This document shows, in pieces, positions 42,486-50,896 of a stretch of 64,000 nucleotides of DNA. The position numbers and the translations under genes were made by a program. The notes below the pieces were generated by a model. The model made no database searches. It was not told the origin of the DNA and saw only the letters and a list, made by a program, of their open reading frames with translations. The DNA is from DASVRZ01 sp038228695. GTDB taxonomy: Bacteria > Verrucomicrobiota > Verrucomicrobiia > Chthoniobacterales > DASVRZ01. The first letter of the stretch is position 1. Each line of letters starts with the position of its first letter. Where the stretch lies: positions 11,173-75,172 of the forward strand of contig JBBRPA010000008.1 in assembly GCA_038228695.1 (NCBI GenBank), read 5' to 3'.

Positions 42486-45104
42486 ATGATGGCCCGTAAC
42501 AGACTCCGAATTTTAGTCCGATCCCTCGGGGTCGTTTTTTTAGTCGTCGCAACGGGGGTGCAGATGCATCAAGCTTCAGCGTTTGCGGCTCAGCCGACAG
42601 CGCCGGTATTTCAGCCGGGAGCCATCTACAGTTTCTCCACCGAATTCATCGCTCCTGACGACTTGTCGCCGCGAATCGTCAATCTGGACGCAGTCGGCAC
42701 ACTCGACTGGGCCATCCCGGCTAACGCAGTTCGGAAGCAGATAACCAATTCTGCCGACTACAAAATCCGCGCCATCGACGCGAACGAACCTCAAACGACT
42801 GATGCCTTCCGCTTTGCCAATAATAATGGCGACGGGCCTGTGGATGCGTTCGTCGCCAACCGGGCAGCGGGCGCTCTCGGTTTGCTGTTTTCCTTCGTCA
42901 ATGCACTCGATCTCAACGGCCCAGCGCCAATTCTTATTTCCAGTAATCCGGATCGGACTGGTCAGCAAGAAATCGACAAAGCGCCCAATGGAAATGGCTA
43001 CAGCTTCGCGGTGGAAGCCAATCCTACTGCCCTGCGAATCCTTCGCATTTATTTGGGAGCCTATTTAACACCTTACACGGTTGAGTTGTCGTGGGACCAT
43101 TTTTCCACCATCTCTTACAGCTACAACGGGCCAGAATTTTTCCCGCCGAGCAACTCAGAAACATCGCGAAACGACGATGGCACACAAATCATTTCGGTCG
43201 AATTTCGGGGTAGTGACGTTGGCCAATATTTATCGGTCCGAGTAGTTCCGTATAGTGGCTACCCTTTTTACGGTAATACGGGTGCTTTGCTGCAAGGTGC
43301 CGCCATCGCGCTCAGCGAAGTTCCTTTAATTGGCCCGGTTGGGCCCACGGGTCCCACTGGCCCGCAAGGTCTGGTCGGCCTGACCGGTGAAACCGGCCCG
43401 CAAGGAAACCCCGGCGACCCAGGTTTTGTCGGCCCGACCGGTGATACCGGCCCGCAAGGAAACCCAGGTGCGCAAGGCTTGGCGGGACCGACGGGAGCCA
43501 CAGGATTAACCGGTCCTCGTGGCATTACTGGAAACACAGGATCGACTGGGTTGACTGGAGCCGTGGGCGCGACTGGAAACGCAGGATCGACTGGGTTGAC
43601 TGGAGCCGTGGGTGCGACTGGAAACACGGGTTTGACGGGATTAGCGGGAGCGACTGGCGCGACTGGGAACACGGGGTTGACGGGGTTGACTGGGTTGACT
43701 GGGTTGACTGGAGCGACAGGTCCGACAGGCGTTTCGGGCGCGACCGGGAATACCGGACTGACTGGTTCGACGGGAGCTCTAGGAGCTCTAGGAGCGACTG
43801 GTGCGAACGGAGCTACCGGAGCTAGCGGAAACACGGGTTCGGTCGGAGCTACTGGAAACACAGGTTTGACTGGATTAGCGGGAGCAACTGGCGCGACTGG
43901 GAACACAGGCTCGACAGGTTTAACAGGCGCGACTGGTGCCACCGGTAAAACGGGAACGACCGGATCAACTGGCGCCATGGGTGACACCGGACTAATTGGA
44001 TCGACAGGAGCAACAGGATTGGCCGGAGCTACCGGAAACACAGGTTTGACTGGATTAGCGGGAGCAACTGGCGCGACTGGGAACACAGGGTTGACGGGGT
44101 CAGCCGGAGCGACTGGAAACACAGGCTCGACAGGTTTAATAGGCTCGACTGGTGTAACGGGCAAAACGGGAGCGACTGGATCGACGGGCACAACGGGAAG
44201 CACCGGAATTGCTGGAGCTACCGGCGTGACCGGAGCAATGGGAGACACGGGCTTAACGGGCTTAACGGGATCAACTGGACCGATTGGCGCGACTGGAAAT
44301 ACAGGCTTAGCCGGAGCTACGGGATTTACGGGAGCAACCGGAGTCACCGGTCCAACCGGTAAAACGGGAAGCACCGGAATTACTGGAGCTACCGGCGTGA
44401 CCGGAGCAATTGGAAACACCGGACTAACGGGATCGACTGGACCGGTCGGTGCGACTGGAAATACAGGCTTAACCGGAGCCACGGGATTCACGGGAACAAC
44501 CGGAGTCACGGGTCCAACCGGTAAAACGGGAAGCATCGGAATTGCTGGTGCTACGGGCACGACCGGAGCAATGGGAGACACGGGCTTAACGGGATCAACT
44601 GGACCGATTGGCGCGACTGGAAACACAGGCTTAGCCGGAGCAACCGGAGCCACTGGTTCGACCGGAAGAACGGGAGCCACAGGTGTGACGGGAACGACTG
44701 GCACAAAGGGTGATGTCGGGCTGACCGGCCCGACAGGTTCTACCGGTGCAAACGGGGTTACGGGCTCAATCGGCTCCACGGGCCCGACTGGGAAAACGGG
44801 CTTTACTGGCCCCACTGGCACAATCGGATCTACCGGAGCGACCGGTGCAAAGGGTGACACGGGCCTTCAAGGTCTGACCGGGGAAAGCGGTCCCGAAGGC
44901 CCTACGGGCGAAGTCGGACCGCAGGGCCCGATTGGTTTCACGGGTCCGATTGGTTTCGGCTTTACCAAAGGCTCTGTCGTTGCGGTCGATATTACCTGTC
45001 CCGCGCCGGAAGGTTTTACCTATCTCGGCACGATCACTCAGACCTTCAAGACATCTAACGGGCGCATTGGCACCATTCGACTCAAGCTCTACAAGAAAAA
45101 CTAA
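42486..45104 (+). CDS. Collagen-like secreted protein (Gly-X-Thr-rich)
   Basis: About 872 residues. Signal peptide MMARNRLRILVRSLGVVFLV..ASAFA. The N-terminal domain (about 35-285) is paralogous to that of the upstream gene: GAIYSFSTEF, GTLDWAIPANAVRK, DYKIRAIDA, YSFAVEANPTALRILRIYLGAYL. Then about 530 residues of Gly-X-Y triplets, dominated by Thr in position Y (GATGNTGLTGLTG, GKTGSTG) with little Pro. This style is seen in BclA-like and other bacterial collagens where O-glycosylated Thr can stabilise the triple helix. The same cap ends the protein (VVAVDITCPAPEGFTYLG, NGRIGTIRLKLYKKN). The ATG at 42486 is chosen; earlier in-frame starts lack a signal peptide at the right place. Confidence 0.88.
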   Translation: MMARNRLRILVRSLGVVFLVVATGVQMHQASAFAAQPTAPVFQPGAIYSFSTEFIAPDDLSPRIVNLDAVGTLDWAIPANAVRKQITNSADYKIRAIDANEPQTTDAFRFANNNGDGPVDAFVANRAAGALGLLFSFVNALDLNGPAPILISSNPDRTGQQEIDKAPNGNGYSFAVEANPTALRILRIYLGAYLTPYTVELSWDHFSTISYSYNGPEFFPPSNSETSRNDDGTQIISVEFRGSDVGQYLSVRVVPYSGYPFYGNTGALLQGAAIALSEVPLIGPVGPTGPTGPQGLVGLTGETGPQGNPGDPGFVGPTGDTGPQGNPGAQGLAGPTGATGLTGPRGITGNTGSTGLTGAVGATGNAGSTGLTGAVGATGNTGLTGLAGATGATGNTGLTGLTGLTGLTGATGPTGVSGATGNTGLTGSTGALGALGATGANGATGASGNTGSVGATGNTGLTGLAGATGATGNTGSTGLTGATGATGKTGTTGSTGAMGDTGLIGSTGATGLAGATGNTGLTGLAGATGATGNTGLTGSAGATGNTGSTGLIGSTGVTGKTGATGSTGTTGSTGIAGATGVTGAMGDTGLTGLTGSTGPIGATGNTGLAGATGFTGATGVTGPTGKTGSTGITGATGVTGAIGNTGLTGSTGPVGATGNTGLTGATGFTGTTGVTGPTGKTGSIGIAGATGTTGAMGDTGLTGSTGPIGATGNTGLAGATGATGSTGRTGATGVTGTTGTKGDVGLTGPTGSTGANGVTGSIGSTGPTGKTGFTGPTGTIGSTGATGAKGDTGLQGLTGESGPEGPTGEVGPQGPIGFTGPIGFGFTKGSVVAVDITCPAPEGFTYLGTITQTFKTSNGRIGTIRLKLYKKN
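44205..44650 (+). repeat. Higher-order 162/171-bp repeats in the second collagen-like gene
   Basis: Three consecutive units start at 44205, 44376 and 44538 with ggaatt(g/a)ctgg. They encode 19, 18 and about 12 recognisable triplets (GIAGATGVTGAMGDTGLTG.., GATGNTGLAGATGFTG, GPTGKTGS). The first has one extra GLT triplet. The 18-triplet unit length equals that of the duplication in the neighbouring gene. Confidence 0.75.
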
Positions 45105-45125
45105 TGACCGCTCGGGGCGGCCCGA

Positions 45126-46139
45126 TCAGGCTTTTCCCACGGCCCGGAGGAACGGAGCCAACTCCGACGGGAGCCCAGCGAAACCGCTCAGATCGAGCTG
45201 TTGCTGCCCATCGCTCAAGGCCTCGGCCGGGTTCGGATGCACCTCGATGATTAATCCATCCGCTCCGAGCGCGACCGCGCCGCGGCAGAGAATTTTCACG
45301 AGATCGGCGCGTCCGGCTCCCTGGCTCGGATCCACGATGACGGGGAGGTGGGATTCCTTTTTGCAAATGGCGATCGCGCTCAGGTCGAGCGTGTTGCGGG
45401 TGTAGGTTTCAAAGGTGCGAATGCCGCGTTCGCAGAGCATTACATTCGGATTGCCATGGGCAAGAATGTATTCAGCAGCCATCAGCCATTCTTCGATTCG
45501 TTCGCTCATCCCGCGTTTTAGCAGGATCGGTTTGCCGGTTTTGGCAGCAGCAATCAGCAGGGCAAAATTTTGCGCGTTGCGCGCTCCGATTTGCAGGATG
45601 TCGGCGGTTTCAGCGACAGCTTCGGCATCGAATTCGCTCAGGAGTTCGGTGACGATTTTCAATCCCGTCTCTTTTTTCGCGAGAGCGAGGAGGCGTAATC
45701 CCTCTTTGCCGAGCCCTTGGAATTCGTAGGGAGAGGTGCGCGGCTTGTAAGCGCCCCCGCGCAGAATGGTGGCTCCGGCGGCTTTGACCGCGTGGGCGGT
45801 ATCGAGAAGCTGCTTCTCGCTTTCCACGCTGCAAGGTCCGGCCATCATGACAAAATGTCCGCCGCCGACTTTCACGCCGTCCACATCGACAATCGTATCG
45901 GCCGGATGGGATTCGCGGCTGACAAGTTTGTAGCGCTTTTGGACGCGAACAACTCGTTCGACGCAGGGCAGTGCGGTGAGGGATTCCAGCGAGTTATGCG
46001 TGGTTTCATCACCGACGGCTGCGACCACGGTCTGGTTGGTGCCGTGGATGGGGCTGGGGACGTAACCGAGTTTTTCGATTTCGGAAATAACGAAGTCAAC
46101 TTCGGCGCGAGGCGTGTGGGGTTTGAGAATGACGATCAT
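45126..46139 (-). CDS. aroF: 3-deoxy-7-phosphoheptulonate (DAHP) synthase, AroF/COG2876 type
   Basis: A 337-residue first enzyme of the shikimate pathway (PEP plus erythrose-4-phosphate). Residues 1-75 form the ferredoxin-like domain typical of this type (MIVILKPHTPRAEVDFVI, VAAVGD, VERVVRVQKRYKLVSRE). The barrel follows: FVMMAGPCSVESEKQL, ATILRGGAYKPRTSPYEFQGLG, ILLKRGMSERIEEWL, ERGIRTFETYTRNTLDLSA, VIVDPSQGAGR. The N-terminal domain may give feedback control or chorismate-mutase-linked regulation in relatives. The ATG at 46139 is chosen. It is downstream of trpA in the fumC-trpA-aroF run, so it may be co-expressed with tryptophan synthesis. Confidence 0.93.
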   Translation of the reverse strand: MIVILKPHTPRAEVDFVISEIEKLGYVPSPIHGTNQTVVAAVGDETTHNSLESLTALPCVERVVRVQKRYKLVSRESHPADTIVDVDGVKVGGGHFVMMAGPCSVESEKQLLDTAHAVKAAGATILRGGAYKPRTSPYEFQGLGKEGLRLLALAKKETGLKIVTELLSEFDAEAVAETADILQIGARNAQNFALLIAAAKTGKPILLKRGMSERIEEWLMAAEYILAHGNPNVMLCERGIRTFETYTRNTLDLSAIAICKKESHLPVIVDPSQGAGRADLVKILCRGAVALGADGLIIEVHPNPAEALSDGQQQLDLSGFAGLPSELAPFLRAVGKA

Positions 46140-46212
46140 GGGCAAAATGCGGGGTGGAAGACGTAACACAGTTCCACCAGAGATGGGAAGAAAAAGAGAC
46201 CGGGATTTCCGG

Positions 46213-47016
46213 TCAGGCTTCGTGAGCGGCCTCCACGAGTGGACGAACGAAGGCGAAGATTTTTTCGCCAAGATCCGGATCGGTCGCGTATTCGAGGATG
46301 CGTTTGACGATCGCGCTGCCGACCACGACCGCATCCCCAGCGGCGGCGACTTCGGCAGCTTGGGCCGGGTTCGAAACGCCAAAACCGATCGCGATCGGCA
46401 GCGTTGTAGTCGAGCGAATCAATGCGACTCGCTCGGGCAGGGAGGTCGCAACGCTGCTTTGCTCGCCCGTGACGCCCTCGCGGGACACATAATAGATGAA
46501 TCCGGAGCCGGCCGCGGTGATTTTCGCAATGCGCGCCGCTGGAGTCGTCGGAGCGACTAACAAAATCCGCTGCAACCCGGTGGAATCGGCCAATTCCGCG
46601 CTGCGCAGCGCTTCGTCGGGAGGCAGGTCGAGCAGCAGCAACCCATCCACTCCTACTGCCGCCGCCTCCTCATGAAATTTCCGGAAACCATGATTCAGCA
46701 CCGGATTGAGGTAGGAATAAATCACGATTGGCAGCTCTGAGGTCTTGCGAAAATCCGCAATCAGCGCAAACAGCTTTGGAATGTTCGTTCCCGATTCGAG
46801 AGCGCGCTGGGCGCTGAGTTGGTTGGCAATTCCGTCGGCCAACGGATCGGAAAACGGCAGGCCGATTTCGAGAATGTCCACCCCTGCGCGCTCGAGCGCA
46901 TGCGCTACGACGAGGGTGCGTTCCAGATCGGGGTCACCTCCGGTGATATAGGCGATGAAGCCTTTTTTCTTTTCCGTGCGGAGGCGTTTGAAAGTGTCGT
47001 CGATGCGGGTGCTCAC
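46213..47016 (-). CDS. trpA: Tryptophan synthase alpha chain
   Basis: A 267-residue TIM barrel that cleaves indole-3-glycerol phosphate to indole. Motifs: KKGFIAYITGGDPDLERT, VDILEIGLPFSDPLADG with the catalytic Glu and Asp, VDGLLLLDLPPDEA, GFIYYVSREGVTG, and IAIGFGVSNPAQAAEV. The length is normal. trpB is not in the window, so the synthase genes are not paired here. The start overlaps the fumC stop by four bases, and the DAHP synthase gene follows 73 bases downstream. Confidence 0.96.
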   Translation of the reverse strand: MSTRIDDTFKRLRTEKKKGFIAYITGGDPDLERTLVVAHALERAGVDILEIGLPFSDPLADGIANQLSAQRALESGTNIPKLFALIADFRKTSELPIVIYSYLNPVLNHGFRKFHEEAAAVGVDGLLLLDLPPDEALRSAELADSTGLQRILLVAPTTPAARIAKITAAGSGFIYYVSREGVTGEQSSVATSLPERVALIRSTTTLPIAIGFGVSNPAQAAEVAAAGDAVVVGSAIVKRILEYATDPDLGEKIFAFVRPLVEAAHEA

Positions 47017-48413
47017 AAAGGTAGGCGGTTGGTCGTCATTCTCGCCGGATCAAGCGCTTCGGCGAGTTTTTCCTCTGACAAAATTTTCCGCTCCTGACAA
47101 ATCTCCCGGACGGTCCGCTTGGTGCGGGCGCTTTCCTTGGCGATCTCCGCCGCGAGATCATAACCGATGAGCGGCGCGAGACCCGTGACCATCGCGAGGC
47201 TTTTCTCGATGAGCGACTCGCAGTGCTCGCGGTTGGCAGTGATCCCGGCGACGCAGCGTTCCGCAAATAAACCGACCGCCGCTGTGAGCAACCGAATGCT
47301 TTCTAACAAATTATGCGCCATCACCGGCATCATCACATTTAGTTCCAGATTCCCATTCGCACCGGCCCAGATGACCGTGGCGTCGTTGCCGATTACTTGG
47401 GCGCAGACTTGCATGAGCGATTCGGCCATCACGGGATTTACCTTGCCGGGCATGATCGAACTGCCGGGTTGCGTGGCCGGAAGCTGAATTTCGCCCACGC
47501 CGCATTGCGGACCGCTCGAGAGCCAGCGGATGTCGTTTGCGATTTTGAAAAGGGACACCGCAATCGTCCGAATTTGTCCGCTCGCCTCGACCAGCGCGTC
47601 CTTGCCGCCTTGCGCTTCGAAATGATTCGTCGCCTCGCGGAAGCCGACGCCAGTTTTTTCGCGAAGGAAACGGCAAACCTTTTCTGCGAAATCCGGGTGC
47701 GTGTTTAATCCGGTGCCGACCGCCGTGCCGCCAAGCGCGATCTCCTCCAGCGCGCGAATCGCATTGCCGGCCCGCAGTTTTCCATACTCGACCTGCTTTG
47801 CGTAACCGGAGAACTCCTGCCCAAGCCGGATCGGCGTCGCATCCATCAAATGGGTTCGCCCGATTTTTAACACATCCCAAAATTCACCAGTTTTGGCCAG
47901 CAACTCCATCTGCAACTTATCCAGCGCTGGAATCAATCCGTTCTTCAACGTCTCGGCTACCGCCACGTGAATTGCGGAGGGAATCACATCGTTACTCGAC
48001 TGCCCCATGTTCACGGCATCATTTGGATGCGCCGGTTTTTTCGAGCTAACAGCCTCGCCAGCGAGTTGCGAGCAGCGGTTGGCGATGACCTCGTTGGCAT
48101 TGGTGTTAGTACTAGTGCCCGAGCCGGTCTGGAAAATATCGAGGGGAAACTGCGCATCGTGTTTTCCTTCCGCCACCTCGAGGGCGGCTTCGACGATGAA
48201 CTGCGCCGTCGCGCCTTCCAATTTGCCGAGGTCGCGATTCGCCAACGCCGCCCCGGCTTTAATTAGACCCAATGCACGGATGAACGGACGCGGAAACCGG
48301 TGGCCGCTGACGGGAAAATTCAGCACCGCGCGCTGGGTGGAGGCTCCGTAAAGCGCCTCCTCGGGCACGGTCATTTCGCCCATCGAGTCCCGTTCGGTTC
48401 GTGTGTTAACCAT
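47013..48413 (-). CDS. fumC: Class II fumarate hydratase
   Basis: A 466-residue oxygen-stable fumarase of the aspartase/fumarase superfamily, converting fumarate to malate in the TCA cycle. Motifs: RTERDSMGEMTVPEEALYG, FQTGSGTSTNTNANEVIANR, HPNDAVNMGQSSND, KIGRTHLMDATPI, and the signature loop GSSIMPGKVNPV with the catalytic Ser. The ATG at 48413 is chosen, as the upstream extension is not family-like. It is the first gene of a unit with trpA and aroF. Confidence 0.95.
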   Translation of the reverse strand: MVNTRTERDSMGEMTVPEEALYGASTQRAVLNFPVSGHRFPRPFIRALGLIKAGAALANRDLGKLEGATAQFIVEAALEVAEGKHDAQFPLDIFQTGSGTSTNTNANEVIANRCSQLAGEAVSSKKPAHPNDAVNMGQSSNDVIPSAIHVAVAETLKNGLIPALDKLQMELLAKTGEFWDVLKIGRTHLMDATPIRLGQEFSGYAKQVEYGKLRAGNAIRALEEIALGGTAVGTGLNTHPDFAEKVCRFLREKTGVGFREATNHFEAQGGKDALVEASGQIRTIAVSLFKIANDIRWLSSGPQCGVGEIQLPATQPGSSIMPGKVNPVMAESLMQVCAQVIGNDATVIWAGANGNLELNVMMPVMAHNLLESIRLLTAAVGLFAERCVAGITANREHCESLIEKSLAMVTGLAPLIGYDLAAEIAKESARTKRTVREICQERKILSEEKLAEALDPARMTTNRLPL

Positions 48414-48507
48414 AAAACAAACTACACGCTGCAATCGCCCTTGCGGCAAGTTTGTTCTCTTCCGCCTTGCCAACTGCTTCCCCATTTTTTAATCAATCAT
48501 CAACGCC

Positions 48508-49470
48508 ATGCCACTTATCGACAAACCTCTTTCCGAACTCCTCACCTATCAGGGGATCAATCCGCGCCCTGCTGACTTCGACGCTTACTGGACCGAAGCC
48601 CTCGCCGAAATGGAGGCGGTCGATCCGCAAATCGAACTGACTCCGCGTCCGTTTGCCGGCCTCGATTTTGCCGAGGCGTTTGACCTCCGATTCACTGGGG
48701 TTGGCGGATCCCGCGTCTATGCCCAGTATGTCCGGCCGAAAAAATCCGCCAAACCCGGGCCCGCCATTCTACGCTTTCATGGTTACTCCGGGAACGCGGG
48801 CGATTGGAGTCAGAAATTTTCTTGGGCGGCTGCCGGTTTTGCCACTGCCGCGCTCGACTGCCGTGGTCAGGGAGGTCTGAGCGACGATCTCGGTGGAGCC
48901 CAAGGCATGACCCTGCGCGGCCACATCGTTCGCGGCTTGGAGGATCCCGATCCGCGCAAACTGACCTTCCGCCAAATCTTTCTCGACACCGCTCAACTCG
49001 CCAAAATCGTCGCCGGCTTCGACGAGATCGACGGCAACCGTCTGGGTGCCGCTGGTGGTTCGCAAGGTGGCGCTCTCACTCTGGCTTGCGCCTCACTCGC
49101 CCCGATCCAACGCGCGCTGCCGGTCTTTCCATTCCTCTGCGACTATCAGCGCGTCTGGGAAATGGACCTAGCAAAGGACGCTTACGACGAGTTGAAATAT
49201 TACTTCCGCATGTTTGATCCACGGCACGAGCGGGAGACGGAAATCTTCACCAAACTCGGCTACATCGACTGCCAGCACCTCGCTCCGCGCATCCGTGGCG
49301 AAGTCCTCATGGCCGTCGGCTTGATGGATACGATCTGCCCACCCTCAAGCCAGTTCGCTGCTTATAATAAGATCACCGCAAAGAAGAGCCTGAAGATTTA
49401 TCCTGACTTCGGCCATGAGGGTCTGCCCTGGCTGAGCGACATCGAGTGGGAATTTTTCGCCGCCCTTTGA
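48508..49470 (+). CDS. Acetyl xylan esterase / cephalosporin-C deacetylase family (CE7)
   Basis: A 320-residue alpha/beta hydrolase of carbohydrate esterase family 7, which removes acetyl groups from short xylo-oligosaccharides and other small esters. Features: RPADFDAYWTEALAE at the N-terminus, LRFHGYSGNAGDW oxyanion strand, ALDCRGQGGLSDD, nucleophile GAAGGSQGGALTLA, catalytic Asp in GLMDTICPPSSQ and His in YPDFGHEGLP. There is no signal peptide, so it acts in the cytoplasm on imported sugars. The ATG at 48508 is used. It is divergent from fumC and convergent with the ArsR gene. Confidence 0.92.
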   Translation: MPLIDKPLSELLTYQGINPRPADFDAYWTEALAEMEAVDPQIELTPRPFAGLDFAEAFDLRFTGVGGSRVYAQYVRPKKSAKPGPAILRFHGYSGNAGDWSQKFSWAAAGFATAALDCRGQGGLSDDLGGAQGMTLRGHIVRGLEDPDPRKLTFRQIFLDTAQLAKIVAGFDEIDGNRLGAAGGSQGGALTLACASLAPIQRALPVFPFLCDYQRVWEMDLAKDAYDELKYYFRMFDPRHERETEIFTKLGYIDCQHLAPRIRGEVLMAVGLMDTICPPSSQFAAYNKITAKKSLKIYPDFGHEGLPWLSDIEWEFFAAL

Positions 49471-49485
49471 CGCTGACGGGCGTCT

Positions 49486-49797
49486 CTAGCTGACGAGTTG
49501 TTGTTCGCCAATCAACTCCCACAAACCCGGGAAACGCGCGGCCACTTCGTCGCGGCGTAAAAACGTGATGCTTTTTGTCCCCTCGACGCGATGCTGAATG
49601 AGCCCTGCCTCGCGAAGCACCCGCATGTGATGGGACACGGTCGCTTTGGCTAGTTCTCCGCAAAATTCACCGCAACTGCATTCGCCGTTTGGCTTAGCGA
49701 TAAGCTGGCGGAGGATTTCCAGACGCGCTTCATCCGAGAGCGCATGCATCACAGCGGAAAGGGTCACAGATTCGAGAACCGGGTAGAAATACTTCAT
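49486..49797 (-). CDS. ArsR-family transcriptional regulator
   Basis: A 103-residue winged-helix repressor. ALSDEARLEILRQLI, then Cys-rich NGECSCGEFCGELAKATVSHHMRVLREAGLI and wing HRVEGTKSITFLRRDEV. The Cys cluster lies just ahead of and in the recognition-helix region, as in metal- or redox-sensing ArsR proteins, although the exact ELCVCDL motif is absent. The ATG at 49797 is chosen; a longer frame has no better start. No clear target is adjacent (CE7 esterase on one side, nuoK on the other). Confidence 0.84.
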   Translation of the reverse strand: MKYFYPVLESVTLSAVMHALSDEARLEILRQLIAKPNGECSCGEFCGELAKATVSHHMRVLREAGLIQHRVEGTKSITFLRRDEVAARFPGLWELIGEQQLVS

Positions 49798-49977
49798 GAG
49801 ACGAAACACTATAAACTGCCGACTCGTTTCTGCGATGGAATTTTTCCGCACCAAGCTTTGGGTGTCTGCAGGGCATGACTTGCGGGCTCTGGTTTGTTGT
49901 AGTCCGCGTCGGATGAGGCGAGGAAGGAGGCATCACCCGTTTTGCCAAGGTGGTTGAGTAATGGTTTTTCTAAAGTG

Positions 49978-50295
49978 TTAGAACTTCATCGAGTTCAAGT
50001 CCTCGACGTGGGTCGTCTGACGCTGGCGATAGAGGGCGACGATGATGGCTAGGCCAACAGCGACTTCCGCAGCGGCAACCGTGATGATGAAGAAAACGAG
50101 CACCTGAGCATTGTAGTTCGGCAGACCCTCGACGGTGTGGAATCGCGAGAAGGCAACGAGGGAGAGATTGGCTGCGTTGAGCATGAGCTCTAGCGACATG
50201 AAAATAATGAGAATGTTGCGCCGCAGCATGACGCCGGCGAGTCCGATCGTGAAGAGCATCCCGCTGACGAGAAGGTAGTTGTTGAGCGTGACCAT
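49978..50295 (-). CDS. nuoK: NADH-quinone oxidoreductase subunit K
   Basis: A 105-residue membrane subunit of complex I with three TM helices (NNYLLVSGMLFTIGLAGVML, ILIIFMSLELMLNAANLSLVAF, VLVFFIITVAAAEVAVGLAIIVALY). The two conserved buried Glu of the proton path are in MSLELMLNA and TVAAAEVAVG. It is the last gene of the nuoHIJK block; no nuoL follows. There are four bases between the nuoJ stop and this start. Confidence 0.95.
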   Translation of the reverse strand: MVTLNNYLLVSGMLFTIGLAGVMLRRNILIIFMSLELMLNAANLSLVAFSRFHTVEGLPNYNAQVLVFFIITVAAAEVAVGLAIIVALYRQRQTTHVEDLNSMKF

Positions 50296-50299
50296 GGTT

Positions 50300-50803
50300 T
50301 TACTTCAACTCCCTTTTGCTGAGGACGACGACCCCGACGGTGGCGACGAGAATAAGCACGCCGATGACTTGGAAGGGCAGATTGAAATAGGAAAAGAGCG
50401 TATCACCGACATGCCAGACGTCGTTTTTCGGTCCGTGCAGAATGGCCGGGAAACTGGATTTGCCCATTTCGAAACCGCTGACCACTTTGTTGATCATGAA
50501 CCCAAAAATAACGACGACGCCGATGGCGGAGAAGGTAGCAGGAAGTTGGAATTTGCGCCGCGCCTCCGCTTTGAGGTCGAGGAGCATGATGATGAAAAGG
50601 AACAGGACCATGACGGCGCCCGCGTAAACCATGATCTGGATGACGCCGATGAAGAAGGCGTCGAGCGAGACGTAGAGCGCGGCGAGAGCGAGGAAAGAAA
50701 CGACAAGACTGAGCGCGCTGCTGACCGGTTGGCGCAGGAGGACGACCATGGTTGCGAAGAGCAACATCAGGCCAGAGAAGATCCAGAAGAGAAAAGGAGG
50801 CAT
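50300..50803 (-). CDS. nuoJ: NADH-quinone oxidoreductase subunit J
   Basis: A 167-residue membrane subunit with five hydrophobic helices. The family start is PPFLFWIFSGLMLLFATMVVLLRQPVSSALSL, followed by QIMVYAGAVMVLFLFIIMLLDL, the conserved third helix with Tyr. A soluble loop precedes the last helix (VIGVLILVATVGVVVLSKREL). It is separated from nuoI by 93 AT-rich bases that hold an inverted repeat (atttatgattt ... aaatcataaat), which does not look like a terminator. Confidence 0.93.
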   Translation of the reverse strand: MPPFLFWIFSGLMLLFATMVVLLRQPVSSALSLVVSFLALAALYVSLDAFFIGVIQIMVYAGAVMVLFLFIIMLLDLKAEARRKFQLPATFSAIGVVVIFGFMINKVVSGFEMGKSSFPAILHGPKNDVWHVGDTLFSYFNLPFQVIGVLILVATVGVVVLSKRELK

Positions 50804-50896
50804 AAGAAAAATTTATGATTTATGAATTAGGAATTCTGATTTGAGGAAGCGCAGGAATCGGAGCTAAATCTGAAATCATAAATCCTCTATCTAAAA

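Noticed and set aside
43268..44860. 530-residue Pro/Val-rich frame (PVAPV repeats) opposite the second collagen-like gene
   Set aside because: It is the antisense of Gly-X-Thr codons. No signal peptide or sensible start; the sense gene is well supported.
41314..44960. Short regular repeats that might suggest a CRISPR array
   Set aside because: The repeats are multiples of nine bases that keep the reading frame and encode Gly-X-Y triplets; no unique spacers and no cas genes.
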